Of a stretch of DNA of 64,000 nt, positions 1 to 13,082 are shown one piece after another. The stretch is from the NCBI RefSeq assembly GCF_041734735.1, contig NC_134898.1, positions 43,370,297 through 43,434,296 on the forward strand, in the 5' to 3' direction. The DNA is from Babylonia areolata. Its lineage: Eukaryota > Mollusca > Gastropoda > Neogastropoda > Buccinidae. The first letter of the stretch is position 1; every line of letters begins with the position of its first letter. The position numbers and the translations under genes were made by a program. The notes below the pieces were generated by a model. It was not told the DNA's origin. It saw nothing but the letters and a program-made list of their open reading frames with translations, and searched no databases.

Positions 1-259
1 CCAACAGGACTGCTGCAGCTGTTGAGAAGAGGCAGGCCAGAAAGTCACGGGCAAACAAGCTCCCTGACAATGGTATGCCTGTCTTTGTCTGCCCCAACTG
101 TCAGCGAACATTTCGTGCGCAGATTGGACTATTCAGCCATCTGCGCATTCACAGATAGATTCATGAGCATCCTCCCCCCCAACCCAACACCACCCTCCCC
201 CCATCCCCCAGCTGGATGACAACGATGGTCATCATCGATCTCGATGGACACACACCACC
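1..259 (+). mobile_element. 3' end of a LINE (non-LTR retrotransposon)
   Basis: One frame is open from base 3 to a TAG at 156-158. It ends in a C2H2-like finger (CPNCQRT, then IGLFSHLRIH) after a basic KRQARKSRANK stretch. This Cys2-His2 tail with an IGL-SH-R core is typical of the extreme C-terminus of metazoan LINE reverse transcriptase proteins. After the stop comes a C-rich stretch and the 'gatggtcatcatcgatctc' type 3' tail that I know from molluscan LINEs. Only about 51 codons are in the window; the rest lies upstream. It sits in the intron before E1. The exact clade cannot be told from this piece. Confidence 0.75.
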
Positions 260-500
260 AAGTACCAGGATAAAGTGTGCAATAAAAAATATAGTAAAAA
301 CAACAAATATTAACTAGGATCATAATTGGGCTTTTTTCTCTTTTTAAGTTTCCTCTCACAAATTATCCTCCCATACAGGTAGTACCAGGATAAAGTGTGC
401 AATCAAGAAAAAAACAGACACAAATACTAAGCATTAACTAGCATCATGATTTGACATTTTTTTTCTTTTAAAGTTTGCTCTTACGAAAGTTATCCTCCCA
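260..500. repeat. Tandem duplication of about 120 bp, two copies
   Basis: The string agtaccaggataaagtgtgc occurs at about 260 and again at about 380. Each copy is followed by an A-rich stretch, 'ttaacta(g)gatcat', a T-rich stretch and 'tatcctccca(t/c)acaggt'. The end of the second copy leads directly into the 40-bp array, so both seem to belong to one expanding tract just upstream of E1. Confidence 0.7.
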
Positions 501-960
501 CACAGGTGAGGACACAGTGCTCTTACAAATTATCCTCTCACACAGGTGTGGACACAGTGCTCTTACAGATTATCCTCCCACACAGGTGTGGACACAGTGC
601 TCTTACAAATTATCTTCTCACACAGGTGTGGACACAGTGCTCTTACAAATTATCCTCCCACACAGGTGTGGACGCTGTACTCTTACAAATTATCCTCCCA
701 CACAGGTGTGGACACAGTGCTCTTACAGATTATCCTCCCACACAGGTGTGGACACAGTGCTCTTACAAATTATCTTCTCACACAGGTGTGGACACAGTGC
801 TCTTACAAATTATCCTCCCACACAGGTGTGGACGCTGTACTCTTACAAATTATCCTCCCACACAGGTGTGGACGCAGTGCTCTTACAAATTATCCTCCCA
901 CACAGGTGTGGACGCAGTGCTCTTACAAATTATCCTCCCACACAGGTGTGGATGCAGACG
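491..960 (+). repeat. 40-bp minisatellite containing the E1 splice acceptor, 12 copies
   Basis: The period is exactly 40 bp. Each unit reads tatcctcccacacag, then gtgtggacacagtg, then a spacer ending in cttacaaat. Units start at 491, 531, 571 and so on to 931. The twelfth copy is the real acceptor: its cacag (941-945) is followed by GTGTGGATGCAG of E1. Units 3-5 equal units 7-9 and unit 2 resembles unit 6, so a 160-bp block was duplicated later. No unit carries a stop in any + frame, so all three frames stay open across the array. These open frames are repeat artefacts unless an upstream acceptor is used. Confidence 0.95.
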
Positions 961-1105
961 CAGCTCGGCGCGAGGAGGAGGACTGCATGCTGGCTGATGC
1001 CAACCGCTGGCTGCAGAACAAGACAATTGAGGACAATGCCCACCCCAAGACTGGCGCCACAGCCCTCCATGTGGCCGCTGCCAAGGGCTACATTACCGTC
1101 ATGAG
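946..1105 (+). CDS. MYPT exon E1: ankyrin repeat segment
   Basis: Begins GT|GTG GAT (the first base of the Gly codon comes from the previous exon) and ends ATG AG. It encodes [20 protein letters not shown], then [20 protein letters not shown] and [12 protein letters not shown]. This matches human GVDIEAARKEEE...[13 protein letters not shown]. The [11 protein letters not shown] stretch is an ankyrin helix pair. The acceptor is cctcccacacag and the donor is AG|gtgatc. The acceptor is the last of twelve near-identical copies in the preceding minisatellite, so its use over the others is inferred from homology. Confidence 0.95.
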
Positions 1106-4100
1106 GTGATCACTGTCGCTGTCTCACTATGCTTTTGTTGGGATTGTTTTGTTGTTGTGGTCTGTGGATAGGTAAAGAATAGTTTTAATAAGCCGTGGTT
1201 TGTTTCCAGTCTTTTTTTTTTTTTGTCTTTTTTTTTTTTCAGGTTACGCAGTGCAACAGTATGATACCAACACTAGTCTGAAGCTGACATCCTTGATTTT
1301 TTAGAAGAATGGGAGGGGAGTGGGGGTTGAAAGAGAACCACAGCTTCTTTTTTTTTCTTCTTTTTTTTCTTTTTTTCTTTTTTTTTTTTTAATTTCAAGC
1401 TTGAAAGATGCAGGAAGTGTGCAGTGTTAGTCAGGAAATTTGAGTAATTCCAGTGTAAGCCAGACACACACATCAGCAGCATCAGCTTCACCTGTAACTG
1501 CATCAGCTATCGTTCACTGAGTACACATTGGAAAAATTACTGATATTGTTCACTTTCTGAGTGGGGATGCCAAACATTTGTGTGCTTGTGGAGTCTTGCC
1601 AAGGTAGTAGAGTGAAATACTTATGTTGCAAAATCTGTATTCAGGGTATGATTTCAGGGGGGAGTAAAACAGCACGCTAGCCATGTGTTGTGAGAGTAAT
1701 TCATGTTTCTTTCCAGGGCATTACTGCAGGCTTTGGGGCCTTATACTGATGTAATTTTTTTCTGTCCAGGGTACTACTACAGGCAGGGGTGGACATCAAT
1801 GCTCGTGATGCTGATGGCTGGACCCCACTGCATGCGGCTGTCCACTGGGGGCAGGAGGAATCGTGCCAGATTCTGGTCGAGAACTTCTGCGACATGGAGA
1901 TCAAGAACAATGCTGTAGGTGGCTGTGCTCTTCATGGCACTCCATTTCTGAAGTCAGTGGTGTCTGTTCCAAGGGCGCTTTTATGTTATGCATAAATCTG
2001 ATATGGTGTGTTCGACAGAAAAAAGTTTGATATTCTCATGGCTCGATAGATGGTTCTGTCATAGTTTGATATACATTTAATAAGTATTATTTACACACTT
2101 TCTTTACCATGAAGGTTTTATCTTGTTAGTAACCTCCCCTGTGTTCCTGTTTTTGTTTGGAGAGCACATGTGCACTTGTTCTCAGTGTTGGTCAGGTCAA
2201 AGCATAGGGATATATTTGGATCTCCAGAATGCATGAGTAGTAGTTCCTGATGTTTCTCTTTGACATTTAAACTATTTACAAAAACTCGGGTTCAGTTTTT
2301 GGTTATGGATACTCTGCATGTTAATTCTGAGGGGAGGAAAGTTATGTTTGAATCAGTTGATATTTTACCTTGAAAATATTTTATATTTGGTTTCTCAACT
2401 AGTCTTTAGAATGATGTGTACAATGTTGTAATCCTGGATCATCCTCCCTTCTCTTTCTCTCTTCTGTACCCCCCCCCCCTCTCTCTCTCTCTCTCACACT
2501 TGCTTTACCCGTTTTTCTAAAAAAAAAACCCACCCCCCTCTCTGTCTCTCCGCCCCCCCTCTGTTTCTACCTTTCTCTACTTTCTTTCTCTCTACCCCTC
2601 TCAGTTGGTTATGTGTTGTATGGTGTGTGTTTCTTTTACATGTTAACATGCCACAAGACTTGCTATATTAGTTTATGATAATAGGTGTTTTGCTTTCCTT
2701 GTATTGTTAGACTTTGGAGTCAAATGACTGAAAAAATGTACTGTACCACCATTTCACATGGGCTTTTTTACGCAAATGACAGCATAGTATCAAAGTGTCA
2801 AAAATGTGTCTACCCCTCTCTCTCTCTTTCTCGCTGCCCACCTCCCCCTCCCTCTCTCTGTCTCCATCCATATCTCCGACTTCTCATTGCAGTATGATGT
2901 TGACCTTTTTCACTGTTGTGCTCCACAGGGACACACTGTTTTCGACTTGGCAGACAAAGAAATGCTGAACCTTTTGGATGAACTGAAGAAAAAGCAAGCC
3001 ACAGTGAGTGAATCATCTGTTTTGTTTCTTCTTGAAGCAGGCAAAATTTCTGCGAACTAATGTTCATTTTGCTAGCATAGAAGCTACCCAGAAACTACCC
3101 ATTTAAAGCAGGCAAGATTTCAGTCTATAATTGTTGTTTTTTCTTGCATAGAAACTACCCTCAAACTATCCTTTTGAAGCAGGCAAAATTTCAGTGTGCA
3201 AATGTTCTTTTTGCTAAAGTAGAAGCTATCCTGAAACTATTTCAGGCAGGCAAAATTTCAGTGTGCAAATGTTCTTATAGTCTATAGAAGGTATTCCAAA
3301 CCTTAGAATTATTAGATTAGATGAGTAATGCTTATATGGTCATGAAGACTGCTTCATTTAACAGTTTTCTTTTGATATAAATCCAAAATAAGATTTTTCT
3401 TATAAACTGATACAACTGGTGACTGCAGGACCTACTGTAGTGTATGAAAGGACAAATTTTAGATATTTCAGTTATCCGAGTAACTTCTGGGTGAATGCTT
3501 TTTACTTGTGAAACATTTCTCAAGTGGTCAGGTTATGTGTGTTGTGAAACATTTGTCAAGTGGTAAGGTGACCTCTGTTGTGAAATGTTTGTCAAGTGGT
3601 AACGTTTAAATGTGTTGTGATACATTTGTCTAGTGGTCAGACTATATGTGTTGTGAAACGTTTGTCCAAGTTGTAGGGTTATATATGTTTTGTAACTTTT
3701 GTCAAGAGGTAACGTTACATGTGTTGGGAAACATTTGTCAAGTGGTCAGGTTACATGTGTTGTGAAATGTCAGTTCAGATGGTAAGGTAACCCTCGTAAA
3801 ATATTTGTCCAAGTGGCAAGGTGACCTGTGTTGTAAAATGTTTGTCCAAGTGGTAAGGTGACCATTGTTGTGAAACATTTGTCAATTGATAAGGTGACCT
3901 GTGTTATGGTTTCAGCTCCGAACAGCCTCTGAATCCAACAGTGACATCATCCATACAGCAGGTCACAGCTCCAAGAGAAGGTCAGTGGTCCATCTGCTTC
4001 TTCCACTTGTTTTCTGTAAAATGAAGAGTGGAATTCTCTCTGGAAGAAATCCAGTCTTCAAGTCCTTTGAGTGGATCTGAAAAATAAATAGATAAGTCAT

Positions 4101-7088
4101 GCCACATATGTACAGACATGCGTACACACCCACCTACATCACACACTTACCCACACTGCGTACCTACCCACATCTACACAACACACTCGCATCAACACAC
4201 ACACACACACATATATATATACTTTCAGACATACCCACTCATGTGATTTATATACCTTTCCACACCACAACACAGCACATCATGCTTTATAGCATATGAT
4301 TACTGGGTTACCTGTAGACAGGCTTGAACCTAAGTTTAGTGAAATGTGTGGCTTAATATGTTCCTGATTTAGAGACTTGCAAGTTTTCAAAGTCACATTG
4401 CAGACAGCAGCTACTGAGACCTCAAGAAAGAGGTGGTATTTTTGGCATAACTTGACGACGATGTTGCCTCGTGTTGCAGAAGCTCAGTGACTCGCATGAG
4501 CAGCGGTCAGAAACAGAACGTGATCACCAAGACTTCGGAAGAAGAGCGAGCCACGTTGGACGCCAATCTGAGCCACTTGTCTTCACCCAAAGAAGAGGAA
4601 GAGAAGAAGGCCAACAGTTCAACAGCGCAGGATGCTGAGACTGGTAAGAAAGGACTGGCTTTTGTTATTGTTGTTATTATCATGGATATTTATATAGCAC
4701 CTATCTTTGGTGAGAGACCAAGTTCTGAGTGCTTTACAAACACAGTCATTTGCACAACAGGCTGCCTACCTGGGTAGAGCTGACTGACAACTGTCATTAG
4801 GCAGTCCTCATTTATTTCCTGTGTCGTTCAGTCAGTCTTCAGTCGCACGCATGCCTATACACACAACATGCACGCATGCACATGAGAGAGAGAGAGAGAC
4901 AGAGGGAGGTGTTCTGCTGCAAAATTTCGACATGAACAACTCTCTTTTTGCCATGGATTCTTTTACATGTGCTGCACATGGCACCTTGGCTTCTCAGAAT
5001 GACAGTGTCCAGACCAATCAGTGTCTTGTGGAGGAGGAGAAAATGATGGTGAGTGTGGGATTTGATCCTGCGCCCTCAGATTCTCTTGCTTCTTCGGTGA
5101 AGGCATTTCTACTGGGCCACCACATTTTGATGTGTGTTCATACTAGAGGGGTGACACAGCACTTGTGTGAGGAATGCGCAGAGATGGTATTGGCTGTATG
5201 ATTGGGATCAAAGTTTTAGCACTTTGATGGTCAAGCATACTGATAATTGTCCTTTTCAAGAGCAAATGTATTTGTCCCATGGTTGCAAAATGTGGATATT
5301 CATGAAATCCTATTTTCAAAAGCCTGATCAGTAATGGAATATTGAACTTTTGAAAGGACACATGCTTCCAGCAACATCTAGTGGAGTAGCTGAACAGCTG
5401 AGTCATGTTAAGCAGCTGAGTGACTGTAAAAAGTGCTTTTTGTACAAAATACAGTGTCAAAAACAACAGCAGGGAATTGTTGCTGTTTAGTTCAGTGAGT
5501 TGTCATTACTTGAGAAGGTGGAGGTTGTAGTTTGCGCTTCTAGAGTTAAAGGTTTTGTGGGGTTCATAAGGGTTATTTTGTAAGAATGACCATTTTCCAT
5601 CATGAACTGTACCTTGTCAAACTGTTGCAAACTAGGCCTGTCGGTTTGCCCTGCTTGGCCAAATTTTGCGTAGCAACATTTTTTTGTTCTCCTGTTGATG
5701 TTCACCTTGTCTTTCACCATGGCTGTTGAAAGGAAGGTGGCAGAATACTTAAGATGCTTATCTGCCTGCCAATAAAGTGTTCGTGATGTTTGGGATCAAA
5801 TTCCGCTCTTGTCCTTTCTATAAAGTTAGACCAGAAAATCAAACCTGTGCATCTAGTCATTGGGATGATATGATAAACCGAGATCCTGTGTACAGCACGC
5901 ACTTGACGCTCTGAAAAAGAACCCTTGGCAAAGAGAGTGTTGTCCTCTGGCAAAATTCTTTAGAACTCCACTCTGATAGGTTCACAGATATATGCATTCA
6001 TGCACTCAAGGCTTGACAAGTGTCTTGGGTCATGCTGCTGGTCAGGCATCTGCCTAGAAGATGCAGTATTGCGTATATGGATTAGTCTGAACGCAGTGAC
6101 ACCTGCTTGAGAAACTGAAACTGTTGACATTTGCCAGGTTTTCAGTTTTTTTAAACTTTCCTCCACCGCATGCATGAAAAAAAAAGTAATTGTAATCCTT
6201 CCATCCCAATTGACATAGCTTATCTCAGTGTGTATATACATGAAGCAAAACATGTCACCTGAGATGGAGCATTGTGTTTTCTGTTCTGACAGAGCGCAGA
6301 AATGAACTGAACAAGCAGTCCTCTCTCATCTCACAACCTCAGGTAAGTGGCAGCAGGTTGCTCGTAGCGTTCTTCTGTAGATGTTGGCTAGATCAATTGC
6401 TAGGGTAGAGATATATATATATAGAGTGTGTGTGTGTCACTATGTTTTGTCCTTCACTTGTACAGGTCTACAGCGTAGATAGACTGTGGGGGATAGGGCA
6501 GTGGTGTTGTACTGGAATTGAGGACAGTGTGGGTGTGTATAAGTGAGGTTTTGTGTATAAGTGAGGTTTTGTTGAACATGCTTATTTATATATAGTCTCT
6601 GTATACGAGTGTATATTGTGATATATATATATATATTAGGCTTGTATGTATGCTTGTGCTCTGCCCACATACATATACATGACAGTTGATGCAGAGGTTT
6701 AACACTTTTGTGTGTTCATAACACACCATGTACACAAATATGAGCCATCTCACATGCACATTCTCACGCATTTTGCATAACACACACATGCACAGATACA
6801 TGCACTCATAAATGAGTTACAGACATACAACTTTGTGTCTGTCTGTCTGTTCCTCTCTCTCTGTCTCTCTCTCTCTCTGTCTGTCTGTCTCTCTGTCTGT
6901 CTCTCTCTCCAGCAAGCATAACACATGACCATGCACACATGCATGCTGAAAAAATACACATCACATACATACATGTGCACACAGGAACTGACATGACCAC
7001 CATCCACACACATACAATCTGTACCCAGGCATTTCCATCTCACCATCTGTTTTTTTCTGTCAGTCTCTGTCTCTCTCGTGTGTGTCTG

Positions 7089-7126
<38 letters not shown>

Positions 7127-9330
7127 GAAATTAATATCCTGGGTGCAAGTGTTTTTGAAAATTAATATAGAGATGTTAACGGTTTACTTTGATAGGTTTT
7201 TCATTTGTGTTGATGTTGCTAAGTATTTTGTTTGGTGTATTGTTGCCTTTGAATGTGTATTGGAGTCAGACAATGGGAAATATGATTGTGGTCTCTGTTT
7301 TTTTTCCTCACCCCTTTTCCTTTTGCTTTATGGCTATTTCTGCCCTAGTTTTAATATTCAGAAAGTGTACTTTTAGCAACATTGGTAATGTTGACTTGCA
7401 ATATCAATAATGTTGATTTTTGTTAAATTTGATATTTGAATCATTGTGAACATTTATTTCTATTTTTATTTAAATGATTACTGAGATCTATAGTAAATTT
7501 GTTATTCTTTTTGAGAATAGTTCAGCTATGGAACCATTTGCATTGCGTCATCTGTTGATGATAATGTTACTGCTTGAGGAGTAAGACATATAAGCAGCAG
7601 TGTAATAATTGGAAGGATGGTTACAAATACAGATTAACTTTTTATGGTAGTTATTGTTGAGACTGGATGTCAGCCTCGGCACTGTCAGTTATAAAAGCCA
7701 GCACATTGGCTGTCATTGATATGATTAACAACAGTCAGAAGTCTTCCTCAAGGCTGTTTCTTCTTAATATGTAAATGAATGTTATCCTCACCCCCACCCC
7801 CCATAAGAAAAGTTTTGCAATTTTTTCATCCATTTGATCAGAACCACATCTGACAGTTTTCCACAGTGATCACTGTGATATATGCATGCAGAGATTGTAA
7901 GCTATGGGAGCAAAAGTATTGACTACACTATGAATAATCAATGTTGTCTCTGTGTCTAATAAAGAAAATGCTATCTTGAACTACATGTAAGCTCTGATCA
8001 TACTCATAGTGATATACACACTTAGTGGCATGCACACACACACAAAGACAGGTACTCTGATGTGTGCACTCGCATACAATCATGCCTCCACCCTCCACCC
8101 TCCAGGTCACTGTCTGATTTATATTTTCTGTGGACATGATCACTAGATAATTTTTTTTTCTTTACTTGTGTACAAACAAAGTGAGTCTGTTTTATAACCC
8201 ACTGTTTGGTTGTCTGTGTGTCCATGGAAAACTTTGACATTGCCATTTTCTCTGGAAGTACTTTGTCTGTCAATACCAAATTTGGTTTAAACATAGTAGG
8301 GAAAAATTCTTCACAGTCATACCAATAATAGGTTGTACGTCTCCCAAATTTAGCCGCATTTCCGAATTATTAACGCTTTATTTCGTTGATACTTATTCCA
8401 GATTCCTAAAACACTGTTACCCATTTGCAAAACATGTTGCAAAGCCTGATGTGATGGCAACATCTCCTTTACCACCAAATTCAAAGAATTTCTGAAATAA
8501 TTATTGACAAGTTTACTGCATACGAATGTTTTAAAGTGGATACTGAATTAACTAGAATGAATAGAAAAGAGAAATTGAATGGACGGTGTCGTAGTTTCTC
8601 AGTGAATATAAAGAAAAGCTTGTCAAACATGGATCTCAGCAGATCAGTAAAAAAACAGACACATATTGCAGTGTGTTTGAGGTGATGGGAACATCTCCTC
8701 TACCTCGGACTTGAAAGAAATTCTTAAATGCTCGAGATGTACCAAAATCACATGATTTAAAACGGCATTATCACTTTGATTACCGTTGTTGATTTCTTCC
8801 GCTAAAAGAACATGCTTAAATAATAATTTTTGAACGTTATTGCTGAACCCATGTTAGCGCAGTGTACAAAACTACTCATTCTCAACCCGAACATTTATGG
8901 TTCGAATTTTTTTTTTTTAATGCAAAGCTTTATATAATTACGACGAATAGAAAACACATTTCAACAAACTAATTTTGATTAGTTTTTAGTATTGTTATTA
9001 TCATTTCTTTAAGTGTGTATCACAAGTGAGTCTTGAAGGCCTTGTCTCTTGTTTTTAAATGAAATACACCCAAGTACAGAGTAAGCTTGGTTCCAAGTGG
9101 CATGAGAGAAGCTAAACTGGAGAAAACATTGTTTTGACAAACAGAATTTCATTAAACTCTATTGGGTGATCGTTCACAGCTTGAATTTCAGGTTAAGTCC
9201 TGCAAAATGTCTCAACATGTTACGGAAAATTGAACTGCCTGTACTATCTGTTCTGTTCTAGATCGATACACTCTTTTTCCTATTCATATTATATATTCAC
9301 AACAGATATATATATAGAGAGGGAGAGGGA

Positions 9331-9371
<41 letters not shown>

Positions 9372-12300
9372 GCCAATATAGTAATGTGACTAATATGCAT
9401 CATGAAAACATATATTTATGTGTTGTCTTCTAATGCTCTTAATATGGATGTGAAATATCTTTTCAGTAAGAAAAAACAAAATCAAACAAACAAAAGCTGT
9501 TGGTGGCAGATTTAAAACACTTTCACAGGTGCCAGATCTTTATTGGATGTCCGATACAGCAGTAGGTTGAATTTGATACAGTAGTTACCTAAGTTTGATA
9601 TCATTTGTTAAAAGAAGAAGAAGATGATGATGATGATGGATTTGAAACTCTCCATCTTAAAGTCAGATATTTGGAATGGAGGAAAAGATATTCAGAACAA
9701 CAGTAGATGTGTCTCTTGACAGATTAAACTGTGGCAGAAAGTGCATGAGAACAGCTATCGATAAATGAATGACTCCAAAGAGAGATTTAGGTTTCATGCT
9801 GAATATCAGATGTCACATGAAAAAATTACTTGTCTCCTTTTCATGACATATCCCTCTCTATATTTTTGCTGCATGTGCAACTGTCTGGTGCACATGTGTG
9901 TAAGTCAGGATGTCTCATTGTTATGTGTTGTTGTTTTTTTACTTAGAGTGTGGGTCTGCCCAGAAAGAAAACAAAAATGAAAACTGATGTAATTTATTGT
10001 TAAGAGAGAAAAAAAAGAAAAGAAAATCATCAGTGGACCTTGTTGAAATTCATATTTTCTCAGCAGTTATGGGGACACTCATATTCCGGTCACCATGTGT
10101 TGGTTTACTTTCAAGTGTGTTTATATTTTGGGGATGGGGGTTGAGAGAGTCACATTTGTAAGCAATATTGTCAGACAGATCAATGCAAATGGTTCTGTGT
10201 TGTGTTTTGGTCAGACATTGGTGGTGGTATTTTTCTGTGCATTGGCATTCTCTGGGACAGGGAACGTGGGGATTGGTTGTAGATAGGATGCAGTCACCTC
10301 CCATGTACTTCTCGGGCTTAAAACAAGTACTGTCATTTATGAACAGTTTACAGTCAACGAGAAAAGGAAAATTGCAAAATGTCTTCCCCAGATTGAAGTG
10401 TGAAGATGAAAAATGCAAAAAGAATGTTTCATTGCTGCTGAAGAAAATTTGACAGTGGCTCACTAGTGACCAGATCAATCAGATGTGACTGCATCCTTGA
10501 GAGAGTTTCTCCATACTTGGTTGGGGGTTGAGCAGTGTTGTTACGTGGTGTGATGTTTCCCTCCCAGTCTGGTGGGGTGGCCAGCAGTGTGTGTGTGTGT
10601 GGTGTTTGTGGCTTACGGTGTGTCCTCATTGCACATTGCCGCAGTCACCGCGGAACAGGCCGCCCAGCCTCACCGCCACTTTAGATGCACTCAAGCCTGA
10701 AATGCCTAAAATCGATGAAGTTTCGGAGCCTGAAAAACCCACCATTTCCACCACCATCACCACCACCACCACCACCACTCCTCCCTCACCCAGCCCCTCC
10801 ATCTCTCGTCCGTCGTCTTCGGAAATGACTCCTTCGGAGCTTACAACCACCGATTCTACAACCAGTACTGCAGCAACGGATAGCTCAGAGTCTGTAGTTA
10901 GCACGCAGGAAGTAAGTTCACCCCCTACCAGCATCCACAGTGGACTGAAAACCTCCATAACCTGTATTATTGACTAAAGTTTCTTAGTTTGATTCCTAAC
11001 AGTACGTGTGGGATTTCAGAAGTTTATCCTTTTTAAATATGAATCATCTTAATTTTTAAAAGTGAAAAAAAAATCACAGCAAAAGCATTTTTGGTTGCTG
11101 CATCAATCAACAGCTGACCAGTCCGGTCTTGTGCAAACAATGTGTCAGCTGTAGATGACAAGCATGATTTGTTCTACAATTGTTGTTTTATGGATTCTTA
11201 AAATGGATTTATTGAAGATGGAACTTTGACACTTGAATTTTTCATATTCATCAAAACGTGATGTTGAACTATTGAACCCACACATACTTCACCCCTAATA
11301 AACCTGTATGCTGGAAGTATGTATCCTCTTGTAGTGCTCTGAATCTCACCAGAGACAGCTAACAAGCTTGTGCTTGGATTCAGGTTATATCATAGACTCA
11401 GTACTTATGTATTACTTACAGTGAATGCATGCTAGTGAATGCACTAATCCTTTTTTGTTTTAGAACTTGTCAAGTGTTGTGAAAGGACACATTAAAATAG
11501 TTGATAGTAGAGCATGAAAAGTAAGCAGAACAAGATGGAGAACAAACTCAGTGGTGCAAAATGTTTTTGTGATAGTAGTGTTTCATTGTTGATAATTCAG
11601 CACAGTATGTTGTTCGGCTGCCTGTTTGGATTCACATGCAGTTGTCCTGCCAATGGACCAGTGACAAACAGCTGACAGTTGACATGTGGACACTTTCACT
11701 GCCACACCACTGGGACAGGCTTTGAAGTACATATGAAGGCCTAAAGAGGTTTTCCTTGCGCCACAGTTAATGTTATTATCAAAAAAGATGAAAGCAATTT
11801 CCATTCATTTTGTTCTGCTATCTTGCTTTAACAGAAGAACTTTTTGATTGGCTTAGATCAAATGAGTATGAAGTGAGAATTTGATTGGCTGTTTTCTTAG
11901 TAGCAGTTGAACTGCCACAGGGAAAAAAAGAAAGAGTAATTTGAAAATACACAAAAGAAAGAGAAGAGGTTATGGGGATAGTATAAAGTTGGTGTTCTCA
12001 TGTGCATGAGTCTGTGAAGAAGAGTGAAGTTGGACTGAACTTGTGACCACCCCCTTTGCAGTCATCCTCCAGTGCGACAGGCGTGGTTGAAACAGTAGGG
12101 AGACCATTCTTTCATGCATATCCACACTCTTGCTCTTCTCCAGCTCCATCCAATCAGTCTGACTCTGTTCTGACCGTCTTCCACAGAGATTTCATCTTCG
12201 CCTTTGTCTTGTGCTTTCTTCTCTTCATCCTGGACATGTGTTGGCATCACACACTAACCCCTATGTAGCATGCCCACAGCGTTCAGTCTTCGGTTGATTC

Positions 12301-13041
12301 AGTCTTGCATTTTCAACATAAATTTGTTTTTGAAAATTTTACTAACTCTTTGATCTTTTGATTGGAATCCCTTCTTACAGTTCCGTATGTTATATTTCCA
12401 CCCTCAACCCAGTTATTCTCTTTTATTGAAGTCCCTGAATTCTTCCAGTAGCTTTTTTTTTTTTTTTTTTTTTTATAATAAATTTTCTCCCCCCAAACCC
12501 TCTGCCACCCCCACCCCCGACCCCCTTTATGTGTGTATTGATTGAAGTGACACATGTGTGGTCCTGAAGTGAATGTCAGTTCAAAATTAATCCATAATAG
12601 CTGTTGTCTTATTAACCTTTGGGGGGTTCTTAGTGGGTTTTTATTAACCAAGCTAATATTTTCGGGGGGGGGAAATATAGATATATGCATTTTTTATGCA
12701 CTTTCAGGGGAAACCCATGGTTAAAGTAGAGAACTGTTGATACTGATTTGTATAATTCACTGGTAAATGCCTTTTTCTTGGATTTATTTTACTCTTTGCC
12801 TTTTTCTTTGATGTATTTTACTCTTTGTTATTAATGAGAAAACATATGTTGCAGTTAATTTTTTAATTATTAATATGGAGACTGTTTTACTGAATCAAAT
12901 TTTTCAGGAACACAGTAATATTTGCAGTTGATATGTGATTCAGCCTAGTCACGAAATCTTAAAAATAAAAATTTTAAAAAAGGCTGTTCGTAAACACCAT
13001 TGACTCTTATTCTGCAGTGATTTTAGTCCCCTTCTCTCAGT

Positions 13042-13082
<41 letters not shown>

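Noticed and set aside
475-1109. Three overlapping long open frames (160-210 codons) on + before E1
   Set aside because: They are created by the 40-bp repeat, which has no stop in any frame. Only 946-1105 matches the protein family.
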